This document shows, in pieces, positions 26,626 to 35,882 of a stretch of DNA of 64,000 nucleotides. The notes beneath the pieces are model-generated. The model was not told where the DNA came from and did no database searches. It saw only the letters and a program-made list of their open reading frames with translations. Position 1 is the stretch's first letter. Each line of letters starts with the position of its first letter. A program made the position numbers and the translations under genes. The stretch comes from Bacillus sp. (in: firmicutes) (GTDB lineage: Bacteria > Bacillota > Bacilli > Bacillales > Bacillaceae). The stretch spans positions 91,304-155,303 of the forward strand of contig JAPSLL010000003.1 of NCBI GenBank assembly GCA_031180805.1, written 5' to 3'.

Positions 26626-29460
26626 TCAACTCAAGATTTGACTGAATTTCATTTCAATCTTTTCTAATCTTACTTTAGTGACTTCCGATTCTTCTTCTTT
26701 AGTCAATATTTCTTCTAATGTCTTTAATTCATATTCATTCATTAAATATGGTGGTATTACCTTAATTTCATGGATTTCGTTCAAAACATAATTTTTTATT
26801 GGAGGTATACTTAGTAGTTCCTTTAGCTTAGATTTTCTATTAAAAACCTTAATATATGATGTATCAGGTAAATAGGTAAAGCTCCAGCTTCCACTATTTA
26901 AGGAAACGACCACTTCTGATCCATTCTGCTCCATATTCACTAAATCACCTTCAACACTAATAAGCCTACTATTGGCATCAGGAAGAATTAGTGTTGCTGT
27001 TGAGTTAAAAGGAATTTCAACCTTAACATCCAATAATCCATCTTCTTGAATATGCCATGAAACAAAATAAGCACCAGACGCTGTATTCAATTTTCCCTTT
27101 GCCCACTTCATTCTCCAATGAGGTTTTGGAGCAATAATAGCATGCTTAAATCCAGGTACAGTTTCATTTGGCTTAATTCCTACCATATATCGATACATCC
27201 ACTCAACAATCGAACCATAAGCATAATGATTAAGTGAATTCATGCCTTCAGGATTCATCTTGCCATCTGGTAAAACAGAATTCCATCTTTCCCAAACGGT
27301 AGTTGCACCTAGCTTTACTGCATACAACCAACTAGGATAATCATCATTCAACAGTAGCGTATATGCCAAATCATTATGTCCATACTCTGATAATACCTGA
27401 CAGAGATAAGGTGTACCGACAAACCCTGTTTTTAAATGTTTATTATCTTTTATAATCCGATTTGCTAAATCATCTGCTACACGCTGTTTCTGTTCATTAG
27501 GTACAAGGTTCATAAATAAGGCTAATACATAGGCTGTTTGCGTATCAATCGTCATTCGTCCATTTGGAGAGATATATTCGTTTTGGATCGCCTGCCGAAT
27601 CTCCTGTGCTAATTGGTGATATTCACGCTCAATCTCTTGTTTCCCTAATACCCCTGCTGCCTTTGAAACAATGTCTGCTGAATAATAATAAAAAGCAGAT
27701 GCGATAAAAAAATTATCTGTCTTTCCCATCGGCAGCTTTGGATTTTCCCCATCTAAAGCTAACCAATCTCCAAAATGAAATCCATTTTTCCATAAGCGAT
27801 GCCCATCTGATGTATCATCAAGCTTTTTAATATAATCAACCCAAGCTTTCATACTTTCAAACTGTTGCTTTAAGATTGAGTCATCACCATAGAATAGGTA
27901 CATATTCCAAGGAATGATCGTCGCTGCATCCCCCCAAGCACTTGAACTACTTTCAGGGTTAAAAGGCGAGGGAATATCCGGCACTGTCATTGGAACTGCT
28001 CCATCTCTTTCTTTCTGCTCTAACCATAAATCATAGCCATACTTCGTAAAGAAAGAATAAACGTCCATATTAAAGGCAGCAGTTCCAGAAAATACCTGTG
28101 CATCCCCAGTCCACCCCATGCGTTCATCTCTTTGTGGACAGTCTGTAGGAATATCAAGGAAGTTACCCTTTTGGCTCCACATGACATTATAAAATAATTT
28201 ATTTACTAATGAGTTACTTGTCTTTATAAAACCAGTTTGTTCAAGATCAGAGTAAATGACACAGCCAGTAAAATCATGCAAATCTAATTCACTTTGCCAG
28301 CCACATACTTTAACATAACGGAATCCATAGAAGGTAAAATGAGGCCGTACCGTTTTTTCTTGTCCATCTGAAATGTATGTAAATTCTGCTTTTGCTTCAC
28401 GAAGATTATCTCGATAGAAGTTTCCATCTTGAAGAATTTCCCCGAATTGTAAGGTTACCTTTTTCCCCTTAGAAAGACGGTTTTTAAACTGTATCCACCC
28501 AACCATATTTTGCCCCATATCAATAACTGATTCTCCTGCAGGTGTTTTTATTAATTGAAGTGGTTTTATTTTTTCCTTTATAACAACAGGTAAGCTGAGT
28601 CGAGCAGTTAATCGTTCATAACCTAAATATATTTCACTTACACCATACTCTACAGAATCTATGAATGTGTCATCATACACTTCACCATCATAAATTTCAC
28701 TTTCTATTACCTTACTTTTCCAAACCTTCCATGACGTATCTGTTGCAATAATCTCTTTTGTACCATCCTTATAAGAAAGATGAATCTCTGCTAATATAGC
28801 AAATTTGTCACCATAAATGTTTACATGTCCACCCTCGAATCCAAATCTACCTTTATACCAGCCATTTCCCAACAGAATATTCACTTTATTTTCACCGTTA
28901 ATAAAGTTATCTGTAATATCATATGTTTGGTACTGCAACCAATTATCATAGTCGTTATTAAATGGTGTTAAATACTCATTACCAACCTTTTTTTCATTAA
29001 TATACATCTCATATAGTCCCAAACCACAGATGTATACTCGTGCATTTTCTACCTCCTTTGATATCTGGACTTTTTTCTCAAAAACAGGATGTATGTCAGG
29101 TGCGAGGTTGGGAGTAATCCACTTGCCAATCCATTTTTCATCTATTTTTGCTGTTTCAAAATAGGAAACATCACTTGTTGCAACGTCTCCATAATCCCCC
29201 CAAACCTTTACACGCCAAAAATATCTTGTACGTGGAGAGAGAGAAAGCTTACATCGATGAGATAGGCTATTAAGGTTCTCCTCTCTCTTGGTATCATAAA
29301 TAATCTCTTCAAAAGTTGGTGATAAGGCAACTTGAATTTGTGCTGCTACTTGTTGCTTACTACTCGTATCAGTTACTTTATAAGAAAATGTAAGATTGTT
29401 ATCTAAATGAAATCCAATTGGATTAGTAATATGATTAGTTTTTAAGTCTATGATTTTCAA
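26626..29460 (-). CDS. Alpha-L-rhamnosidase, GH78 (second copy)
   Basis: Paralog of the gene at 19274, about 944 residues, same domain order: beta domains, VIDMGQNMVGWIQF, catalytic domain with IPTDCPQRDERMGWTGDAQVF, and C-terminal sandwich. No signal peptide. The start is TTG at 29460, 8 bases after AAGGAGG; a frame 11 codons longer would begin upstream of that ribosome binding site and lacks one of its own. A cre site lies 52 bases upstream. Two divergent copies in one locus suggest different rhamnosyl linkages. Confidence 0.95.
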   Translation of the reverse strand: MKIIDLKTNHITNPIGFHLDNNLTFSYKVTDTSSKQQVAAQIQVALSPTFEEIIYDTKREENLNSLSHRCKLSLSPRTRYFWRVKVWGDYGDVATSDVSYFETAKIDEKWIGKWITPNLAPDIHPVFEKKVQISKEVENARVYICGLGLYEMYINEKKVGNEYLTPFNNDYDNWLQYQTYDITDNFINGENKVNILLGNGWYKGRFGFEGGHVNIYGDKFAILAEIHLSYKDGTKEIIATDTSWKVWKSKVIESEIYDGEVYDDTFIDSVEYGVSEIYLGYERLTARLSLPVVIKEKIKPLQLIKTPAGESVIDMGQNMVGWIQFKNRLSKGKKVTLQFGEILQDGNFYRDNLREAKAEFTYISDGQEKTVRPHFTFYGFRYVKVCGWQSELDLHDFTGCVIYSDLEQTGFIKTSNSLVNKLFYNVMWSQKGNFLDIPTDCPQRDERMGWTGDAQVFSGTAAFNMDVYSFFTKYGYDLWLEQKERDGAVPMTVPDIPSPFNPESSSSAWGDAATIIPWNMYLFYGDDSILKQQFESMKAWVDYIKKLDDTSDGHRLWKNGFHFGDWLALDGENPKLPMGKTDNFFIASAFYYYSADIVSKAAGVLGKQEIEREYHQLAQEIRQAIQNEYISPNGRMTIDTQTAYVLALFMNLVPNEQKQRVADDLANRIIKDNKHLKTGFVGTPYLCQVLSEYGHNDLAYTLLLNDDYPSWLYAVKLGATTVWERWNSVLPDGKMNPEGMNSLNHYAYGSIVEWMYRYMVGIKPNETVPGFKHAIIAPKPHWRMKWAKGKLNTASGAYFVSWHIQEDGLLDVKVEIPFNSTATLILPDANSRLISVEGDLVNMEQNGSEVVVSLNSGSWSFTYLPDTSYIKVFNRKSKLKELLSIPPIKNYVLNEIHEIKVIPPYLMNEYELKTLEEILTKEEESEVTKVRLEKIEMKFSQILS

Positions 29461-29511
29461 TGATTCTTCCTCCTTAATCTCGTTAAAAAGCATTCCCTAT
29501 TATATTATTTT

Positions 29512-29525
29512 AGCAATCGTTTACA
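29512..29525 (-). promoter_or_regulatory. cre site upstream of the second rhamnosidase
   Basis: Minus strand TGTAAACGATTGCT matches the CcpA cre consensus TGWAANCGNTNNCW. It is 52 bases before the TTG start. Confidence 0.65.
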
Positions 29526-29798
29526 ATAGCTGATATAACAAAAACGAGTATATGTTTGCTCGAATCAAACATTCAATTCTAGAGAATAGATAGAACTCCT
29601 TGATGTTGCTAGGAATTTTGAATAACTTCTTTTAAAAAGATTGATCCTTTCCTATATTCAATCATTTAAAAATCACTTCAATATATTGAGCATATCCTAA
29701 TTTGTTTTCACTTCAAATTTTATAAAAATTACTTATTATCAGGTTATTTCGCTTTGACAAAATGCCTTACAAGTTTTTGCTGAGTTTACATATAAAAA

Positions 29799-29830
29799 GG
29801 AAGCACTAAATATAACTATTTAGTGCTTCC
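29799..29830 (-). terminator. Terminator of the pspA-type operon
   Basis: GGAAGCACTAAAT and ATTTAGTGCTTCC arms pair around a short loop; the minus strand continues TTTTTATATG. It starts 12 bases past the pspA stop. Confidence 0.85.
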
Positions 29831-29841
29831 AATCATTCCCC

Positions 29842-30522
29842 TTAATCTTGCTTAACCTGACTCTCCTTTTCACCTTTTAGCTTTGCTATCTCCTGATTTA
29901 ATTCTTCTTCATTCACATAATTGTGATAGAAAGCCTCCTGCTGTGCTAAAGGATTCATAAATTGATTCCCCGCCTGCACCTCTGCCTCCATTAATGAAAT
30001 TCGCTCTTCGGCGCGTGCAACTCCTTTCGTAATCGCATCCATTTGGAAGGAGGCAGTAGCATTCTGAATTTGTTTAATTGATTGTGCCACATTAGCGCGT
30101 GACGCTAATAACACCTTTTTATGCTGTAACTCTCTGTAAATATCCTGAAGCTCTTGTAGCTTTTCTTTAAGAATTTGCGTTTGTCCCTGAATCGCTTCAT
30201 ATTGTTGCTGATAGACAGCAAGTTGTTTCTCGTGAATTAATTTTTCTTGCACAGCTAATCTTGCCATATCATCCTCTTTATGAATAATTGCAAGCTTAGC
30301 CTGTCTCGTTCTTTTGTCGACTAAGCTTTTCGTTTCCAAAATAAGTGTAGCTTGTTTATTTTCTACAAAAATTTGCCGAGACAGTGCTTTTTGAGCCTTC
30401 AACATTTCCTGTTCCATTTCTCGAGAATATTCATTTAACAACGCTATCGGATCTTCAATATTATCTAAAAGACGATTTATATCAGCCTTCGCAATTGTTT
30501 TTATTCTTTTAAAAATCCCCAT
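29842..30522 (-). CDS. PspA/IM30 (ESCRT-III-like) membrane stress protein
   Basis: About 226 residues, almost all helical coiled coil, starting MGIFKRIKTIAKADINRLLD, the amphipathic helix that binds stressed membranes, with IEDPIALLNEYSREMEQEM next. Similar to LiaH and PspA of B. subtilis. ATG at 30522 is 10 bases after AAGGAG; an ATG three codons earlier is too close to it. Co-transcribed with a small membrane protein that ends one base upstream. Its role is to form oligomers that protect or repair the membrane under envelope stress. Confidence 0.9.
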   Translation of the reverse strand: MGIFKRIKTIAKADINRLLDNIEDPIALLNEYSREMEQEMLKAQKALSRQIFVENKQATLILETKSLVDKRTRQAKLAIIHKEDDMARLAVQEKLIHEKQLAVYQQQYEAIQGQTQILKEKLQELQDIYRELQHKKVLLASRANVAQSIKQIQNATASFQMDAITKGVARAEERISLMEAEVQAGNQFMNPLAQQEAFYHNYVNEEELNQEIAKLKGEKESQVKQD

Positions 30523-30523
30523 T

Positions 30524-30913
30524 TTAGTCATTCTCCTTTTTAGTTGTTAGATTTCTTTCCCATTGATCTAAAATTGTTTCATCTTGATTCATCGGTTTGT
30601 GAGAGCTCATTAATGATGTATCGATTAGCTGTTGCATTGAGGACGTCTGTGATTTCTTTCTTAACCATTTCATTAAGAACATAACAATCACAATTCCAAT
30701 AATTAGGAATATGAAAAAACCTATCAAAGAAATCCCTCCTCCATGATGAGGACCCTCGATCATCCTACCTCCACCAAAGCCTCCTCTTGGCCCCATGCTA
30801 TCAGGTCCATGTCCGTGCGGTCCCATTGCTAGAGCATTATAGCCTCCAAACAAAAAGTAGATTCCCAAAACAAATATAGTAATTATCGAACCCCAAGCTA
30901 TCGTTTTTTTCAT
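30524..30913 (-). CDS. Small two-helix membrane protein with His/Gly-rich loop (pspA partner)
   Basis: About 129 residues. Helices at about 4-29 and 60-83 flank an outside loop rich in Gly and His (GPHGHGPDSMGPRGG) that could bind a metal. The C-terminal 45 residues are polar and cytoplasmic. I chose the third in-frame ATG (30913), 8 bases after AAGGAG. By position it could be the membrane anchor of the PspA-type protein, as LiaI is for LiaH, but it is not clearly LiaI and I do not recognise the family. Confidence 0.65.
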   Translation of the reverse strand: MKKTIAWGSIITIFVLGIYFLFGGYNALAMGPHGHGPDSMGPRGGFGGGRMIEGPHHGGGISLIGFFIFLIIGIVIVMFLMKWLRKKSQTSSMQQLIDTSLMSSHKPMNQDETILDQWERNLTTKKEND

Positions 30914-30956
30914 TTTCATTTCTCCTTTCATTGTTGATGGGTATAGTTTAGTAGGC

Positions 30957-30978
30957 TTTGGTGAAAAATTGGTGAAAG
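30957..30978 (-). promoter_or_regulatory. OmpR-type tandem repeat at the pspA operon promoter
   Basis: Two 11-base direct repeats lie end to end on the plus strand, TTTGGTGAAAA and ATTGGTGAAAG. Their 11-base phase is typical for OmpR-family response regulators. They would cover the -35 region if TATACC at about 30945-30950 (minus strand) is the -10. Confidence 0.5.
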
Positions 30979-31035
30979 TGCCTGTCTAATATAAAAAATT
31001 ATGGGGAACATTAATCGTTTTGTAGATTTCAAGAA

Positions 31036-31076
31036 AAAAAAGAGTCAATACATAGAAATGTATAAACTCTCTTTTT
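31036..31076 (-). terminator. Terminator of the cnt-type operon
   Basis: AAAAAGAGT pairs with ACTCTCTTTTT, and ATACAT/ATGTAT form the inner stem with a 4-base loop. It lies 38 bases past the last gene of the operon; the minus strand continues with T-rich sequence. Confidence 0.75.
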
Positions 31077-31113
31077 AAAACAATATTTTTACTATTACCT
31101 TGTATTTAATATT

Positions 31114-32289
31114 CTAAACTACTATTTTATTTCGATTAAAAGCAAAGATGACCATTATGAAACTTAAAATAGCACATATCATATACATAAATGAATATGA
31201 GGAAAAGTCAACTACTGGACCCATGATAATTCCACCTAAAGAGACCCCTAAATCTGCCATTGCAATAAATAAGCCAAGTAGCACATTACGATTCATCTCT
31301 GGCAAAACGAACGTTAAAAACGTTGTTAATGTTGGATAAAGGATTGCTTGAGCTATCCCAATTAATATTGCCCCTAAATAAAAGAAGAATATCCCTCCTA
31401 TTATTGAGAAACTTACACATTGTGCAGCGATCGCTAAAAGAAGCATTGTTCCCATAATAAAATATGAATGCCATTTGCCATCTGAAGGAATGTTTTTTCT
31501 TAGCGTAAAGCGAGTAATGACAACAGTTCCTCCCTGTAGCATAAGGAAAATTCCTGCATTACCGTATTTCAACTGTGCAGCATAAAGTGGGATAAATGCA
31601 GTAATAGCCCCAAATACAATCGAAGCCACTAACATCAATATACTGCATTTAAATAAAAATGGGTTTTTCACTAACTGGCTAAATGACTTTAATGTGCTTA
31701 CATCATAATCTTCTTGTGATGAAACAATATCCTCCTTGCCATTTCTTATTTTGGCACTATAGCCAAACACTCCTGTAAAAATAGCAATGGCGATCATCAC
31801 CACTGTAAAATAGTTCATTCCTCCCTGCCAAATACCTAAAGCCAACAATGGACCGAATATACCTGGTAGATAAGAAAATAAGGAATATAAGGATATCCCC
31901 TGTGATCGTTCCTTTTCTGGAAGGGCATCAATAATCCCTATTTGTAGTGCCATTGAAAAAAAAGCAGTCGACACCCCTTGTAACATACGAGCAATTAAAT
32001 AGCCCCCTAATCCAGTAAATGTATATAGAATTAAGGCAAAGCCGTTAATAATTAAAATAATTCGCAACACTTTTATTGGTCCATGCTTTTGAATAATTTG
32101 ACCTGCCCATGGTCGAAAGAACATGGTTGTTAACAAATATGCCCCCATAATCAAGCCGATTTTAGTATTGCTTGCTCCTAACACTTCTCCTTGTAAAGGA
32201 ATAAGGACGTTTAGTATAGAGTTGCCACTAAAATAAAGGAGGACTAGCAAATACAATCGTAAAAAAGGCCAAGACAAAGCTCCACTCAC
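31114..32289 (-). CDS. cntE: Metallophore exporter, MFS (CntE-like)
   Basis: Twelve-helix MFS protein of 391 residues whose N-terminal half (WPFLRLYLLVLLYFSGNSIL, FFRPWAGQIIQKHGPIKVLR, ALPEKERSQGISLYSLFS) closely follows what I remember of CntE, the staphylopine exporter of Staphylococcus aureus. It is the last gene of a six-gene set in the order A-B-C-D-F-E, identical to the S. aureus cnt order. Start is GTG at 32289, 5 bases after AAGGAGG; an ATG just before it runs into a stop at once. An exporter implies that the cell makes the metallophore, yet the biosynthesis genes are not here. Confidence 0.82.
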   Translation of the reverse strand: MSGALSWPFLRLYLLVLLYFSGNSILNVLIPLQGEVLGASNTKIGLIMGAYLLTTMFFRPWAGQIIQKHGPIKVLRIILIINGFALILYTFTGLGGYLIARMLQGVSTAFFSMALQIGIIDALPEKERSQGISLYSLFSYLPGIFGPLLALGIWQGGMNYFTVVMIAIAIFTGVFGYSAKIRNGKEDIVSSQEDYDVSTLKSFSQLVKNPFLFKCSILMLVASIVFGAITAFIPLYAAQLKYGNAGIFLMLQGGTVVITRFTLRKNIPSDGKWHSYFIMGTMLLLAIAAQCVSFSIIGGIFFFYLGAILIGIAQAILYPTLTTFLTFVLPEMNRNVLLGLFIAMADLGVSLGGIIMGPVVDFSSYSFMYMICAILSFIMVIFAFNRNKIVV

Positions 32290-32353
32290 ATTTTCCTCCT
32301 TCTAAAAATCATGTAACTAGATTTTTACAATATTTTATTACATAATAAAATCT

Positions 32354-33100
32354 TTAGAGCGTTAGTAACGTCTGTAATAATGTTCTTGCGTATTCTGAAT
32401 GCACATTGTTTAACTGTTCGATTTCAGAAATTTCCTCAATCTGACCATTTTTAAAGAAAATAACTCTATCACAAATATAAGCAGCTGCCTGTATGTCATG
32501 AGTAATAAAAATATAGCCCATTTTATAAATTCTTTTTAAATTTAGTAATAACTCTAAAACCTGTGTTTGAACAGATACATCTAAAGAACTGATTGCTTCA
32601 TCTAATAGAATACATCTAGGCTCTGTTGAAATAGCTCTTGCAATGCATACCCTTTGCACCTCACCACCGGATAACTCATGAGGATACCTGTTTTTGTAGG
32701 AAGGATCCAAGCCAACCTGAGTTAATAACAAATCAATTTTTCTTTTATTGTCTTCAACGCCTTTATTTTGAGTCTTTAATGGCTCCATTATGGCCTCTTC
32801 TACTGTAAAAAAGGGATTAATAGAAGACTTATAATCTTGAAAAACTGCGCTTAAGTTACCTAATCTTACCTTTCTATCTTCTACACTTTTTCCATCAAAT
32901 AAAATTGTTCCACGATCAGGCTTTTCAATACCTAGTATTAAACGACCAAGTGTTGATTTTCCACTTCCACTTTCTCCAATAATACCGAGACATTCACCAT
33001 CCTTACATTCAAAGCTAATATTTTTCAAGACATCTTGTTTGTTTAACGAAAATACTCCCCCTTTTTTATAGGATTTTTCCACCCGTTCAACCTTCAGCAA
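32354..33100 (-). CDS. cntF: ABC transporter ATPase, CntF-like
   Basis: Second ATPase of a dipeptide/nickel-type importer, 248 residues. Walker A GESGSGKST at about 41-49, signature LSGGEVQR at about 144-151 and Walker B CILLDEA at about 164-170. Compared with OppF it is short and lacks the C-terminal extension, as is usual for NikE/CntF-type subunits. TTG start at 33100, 9 bases after GAGGAG, inside the end of the preceding ATPase gene (14-base overlap), so translation is coupled. Confidence 0.85.
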   Translation of the reverse strand: MLKVERVEKSYKKGGVFSLNKQDVLKNISFECKDGECLGIIGESGSGKSTLGRLILGIEKPDRGTILFDGKSVEDRKVRLGNLSAVFQDYKSSINPFFTVEEAIMEPLKTQNKGVEDNKRKIDLLLTQVGLDPSYKNRYPHELSGGEVQRVCIARAISTEPRCILLDEAISSLDVSVQTQVLELLLNLKRIYKMGYIFITHDIQAAAYICDRVIFFKNGQIEEISEIEQLNNVHSEYARTLLQTLLTL

Positions 33101-33914
33101 CTTTAGATTCTCCTCTCATGATTCTTTCAAAGTTATGGCTCAGTGCTAGTCTGGTAGATACTAAATATTTTGTATATTCATGCTTAGCCTCTGAAAAAAT
33201 AGCGTTAGTATGACCTCTCTCTATAATATTGCCATCCTTCATAACTAAAACATCGTCAGCTATTTTCTTAACAACACCTAAATCGTGTGAAATAAAAATC
33301 ATTGAGGTGCCCATTTTTTCCCGTAGCTTCATAAATTGATCAACAACCTCAAATTGCGATACTGAATCAAGTGCTGTAGTTGGCTCATCAGCAATAATAA
33401 GGTCAGGTTCTAAAACAATTGCCAACGCAATCATAATCCGTTGCAGCATTCCTCCGGATAGTTGATGAGGATATTTATTCATAATTTCTATAGGATTTTT
33501 TAGCATAACACTTTCCATAGCCGCTTTCATTTTTTCTTCAATTTCATGTTTCCCCCAGACAAAATGCTCATATAGTGTTTCTTTTAAATGAACCCCAATG
33601 ACACATGTAGGGTCAAATGCCTTCATCCCATTTTGAACAATCATACATACGTTTTTTCCTCTTATCTTTCTGATCGCTTTTTTGGAAAGATTACTTACAT
33701 TTTCCCCTTTGAAAAAAATCTCGCCAGATTGAAGAAGCGGGAATTGATTTAACTGCAAAATAGCTCTGCATGTGACAGATTTTCCACTTCCACTTTCCCC
33801 CACAATTGCTAAGCAGCTACCCTTTTCTAAATTAAATGAACTATTATTAACAATTACTTTATTGGTGTTAACATCCGATATTGTTAGATTTTTCACCATT
33901 AATATATTTTCCAT
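33087..33914 (-). CDS. cntD: ABC transporter ATPase, CntD-like
   Basis: First ATPase of the importer, 275 residues. Walker A GESGSGKSV at about 38-46, signature LSGGMLQR near 150 and Walker B LIIADEP near 170, with the switch His in ISHD. Lacks the long OppD C-terminal iron-sulfur-like tail, consistent with the metal-chelate branch. Its ATG overlaps the stop of cntC by one base. Confidence 0.85.
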   Translation of the reverse strand: MENILMVKNLTISDVNTNKVIVNNSSFNLEKGSCLAIVGESGSGKSVTCRAILQLNQFPLLQSGEIFFKGENVSNLSKKAIRKIRGKNVCMIVQNGMKAFDPTCVIGVHLKETLYEHFVWGKHEIEEKMKAAMESVMLKNPIEIMNKYPHQLSGGMLQRIMIALAIVLEPDLIIADEPTTALDSVSQFEVVDQFMKLREKMGTSMIFISHDLGVVKKIADDVLVMKDGNIIERGHTNAIFSEAKHEYTKYLVSTRLALSHNFERIMRGESKVAEG

Positions 33915-34798
33915 TAATTAGCCACCTCTTTTTCTTGCAGCTTAATGGCAGTCATCTTATGATTTTTTTTAGAATTCACTAGTCTAGGGTCTAAAGCTAT
34001 TTGAAGTGAATCTGACAAAAAATTAAATGCTACTACGACAATAATAATCGCTAAACCAGGAGCTAACATTAACTCTGGTCTTGTAAACATAACTTCCCTC
34101 GCTTCATTTAACATCATTCCCCATTCAGCATTTGGTGCTTGAATTCCTAAACCAAGAAAGGAAAACCCTGAAATTTGTAATATCATTGAGCCGATGGAGC
34201 TGCTAGAAAGAACAACTATATCTGAAAACGTAACAGATATAATATGCTTATAGATTATTTTAAAATCAGTAATACCAACTGCTTTAGAAAATTTCACATA
34301 GTCTAATTCGGCATACTGCATAACTGACGTTCGAATAACCCTCGCAAACCAGGCCCACTTAATTAGAACAAATGCAATTAAAATATTTTCAAGACCTACG
34401 CCTAAAATTCCGATAATTGCCAATGCCATTACGTACCCTGGAAAGGAAAGCATGACATCACAAATTCTCATGATAATGGCATCTACATATCCTCTAAAAT
34501 ACCCTGCTAAAAACCCCAAAATTGTTCCAACTAAAACAGATATTATTAATGCAGCCAAAACAGCTAAAACGCTAGGTCGTATTCCATAAGTTATTCTCGA
34601 TAAAATGCATCTACCTAAATGATCGTTACCTAACAGATATTCCCATGAGGGGCTTTCATAACGAAGGCTCATATTTACTTCATTTGGTTCATGTGGGGCA
34701 ATGAACGGCGCCAATATCCCTACTAAAATTACTACCCCAATGACAAATATCGACATAACTGCTAATTTATCATTCCATATATTCTTTAATCGTTTCAT
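33914..34798 (-). CDS. cntC: ABC transporter permease, CntC-like
   Basis: Permease of the OppC/NikC class, 294 residues, with an N-terminal helix, a short outside segment (HEPNEVNMSLRYESPSWEYLLGNDHLGRC, the OppC-type signature in pieces) and five more helices. The coupling loop is KFSKAVGITDFKIIYKHI. Start one base after the cntB stop. Confidence 0.85.
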   Translation of the reverse strand: MKRLKNIWNDKLAVMSIFVIGVVILVGILAPFIAPHEPNEVNMSLRYESPSWEYLLGNDHLGRCILSRITYGIRPSVLAVLAALIISVLVGTILGFLAGYFRGYVDAIIMRICDVMLSFPGYVMALAIIGILGVGLENILIAFVLIKWAWFARVIRTSVMQYAELDYVKFSKAVGITDFKIIYKHIISVTFSDIVVLSSSSIGSMILQISGFSFLGLGIQAPNAEWGMMLNEAREVMFTRPELMLAPGLAIIIVVVAFNFLSDSLQIALDPRLVNSKKNHKMTAIKLQEKEVAN

Positions 34799-35731
34799 TT
34801 AGATTTCATTCCTTAATTTAGGATTCATACCAGCATTCACAATATCTGAAATTGTATTAAACAAGACAAAAGCAACTGCTAATATAAGAACATACGCTTG
34901 AATAACAGGTAAATCTCTGCTAAGTATGGATTTGATACTTAAACTTCCTAATCCAGGCCAGGCAAAAACGTTTTCAATAACGACCGTACTTCCTAATATT
35001 ATCGGAATAGCCATACAAAAAATCGAAATGGCTACTTGCAAAGAATTTCTTAATATATGTTTGATGATAATCCTCTCTTTTAAACCACATGCTCTCCCAT
35101 ATAGCACATAGTCTTCATATAAATTGCTTAACATTGAACTTCTAACCATCCTAAAATAGATACCTGCGTAGCTTATCGTAATGACAACAACTGGTAAAAT
35201 ATAGCTCTTATATGATTCCATCCCACTTGTCGGCAAGAGATCCAATTTAACGGAAAAATACCAAATAACAAGCGATGCTAGCCAGTATGATGGCATCGCA
35301 GTTAGGAAAAATGAGAATCCCCTTACTGACTTATCAAGTAATCTTCCTTCATTCATTGCACAGATTACACCTAAAAAGATTGACATCATAATAATCGCTA
35401 CCGACGAAACAAACGTTAGCTTGAACGTATTTAGAAACGCAGGACCTATTATTGACCAAACTGATTTACCTGTCACATAGGAATTCCCAAAATCCAACTG
35501 TAAGCAGGATAAAATCCAATCAAAGTAACGAATGATAAATGGTTTATCCATTCCCAACTCCACTTTTGTTTGTGCAATTAATTCATCTGATATGTTTGGA
35601 ACACCTTGAGCTTGTAATACGACTTCAGCTTGATCTAATGGAGATAGATTCATTAACAGAAATGTAAAAAAAGAAATAACTAACAGTAGTGGGATTGTTA
35701 TGAATAACCTTTTCATTATGAAACTGCCCAT
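34799..35731 (-). CDS. cntB: ABC transporter permease, CntB-like
   Basis: Permease of the OppB/NikB class, 310 residues, six helices with the outside loop after helix 1 (about 30-90) and the coupling loop YGRACGLKERIIIKHILR. AAGGAG precedes ATG by 7 bases. Separated from cntA by about 150 bases without a terminator. Confidence 0.85.
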   Translation of the reverse strand: MGSFIMKRLFITIPLLLVISFFTFLLMNLSPLDQAEVVLQAQGVPNISDELIAQTKVELGMDKPFIIRYFDWILSCLQLDFGNSYVTGKSVWSIIGPAFLNTFKLTFVSSVAIIMMSIFLGVICAMNEGRLLDKSVRGFSFFLTAMPSYWLASLVIWYFSVKLDLLPTSGMESYKSYILPVVVITISYAGIYFRMVRSSMLSNLYEDYVLYGRACGLKERIIIKHILRNSLQVAISIFCMAIPIILGSTVVIENVFAWPGLGSLSIKSILSRDLPVIQAYVLILAVAFVLFNTISDIVNAGMNPKLRNEI

Positions 35732-35882
35732 ATATAATCTCCTTCTTATCCAAAAATCACTTAGAAAACAGAAGTGGTATCCATTCTGATATTAATCAAC
35801 TACTTAATTCATACACGAATATCCCCCATTTATAAAGGATGCATGGTATAAACAAATCTATAGTTAGAACATCTCTTTTATT

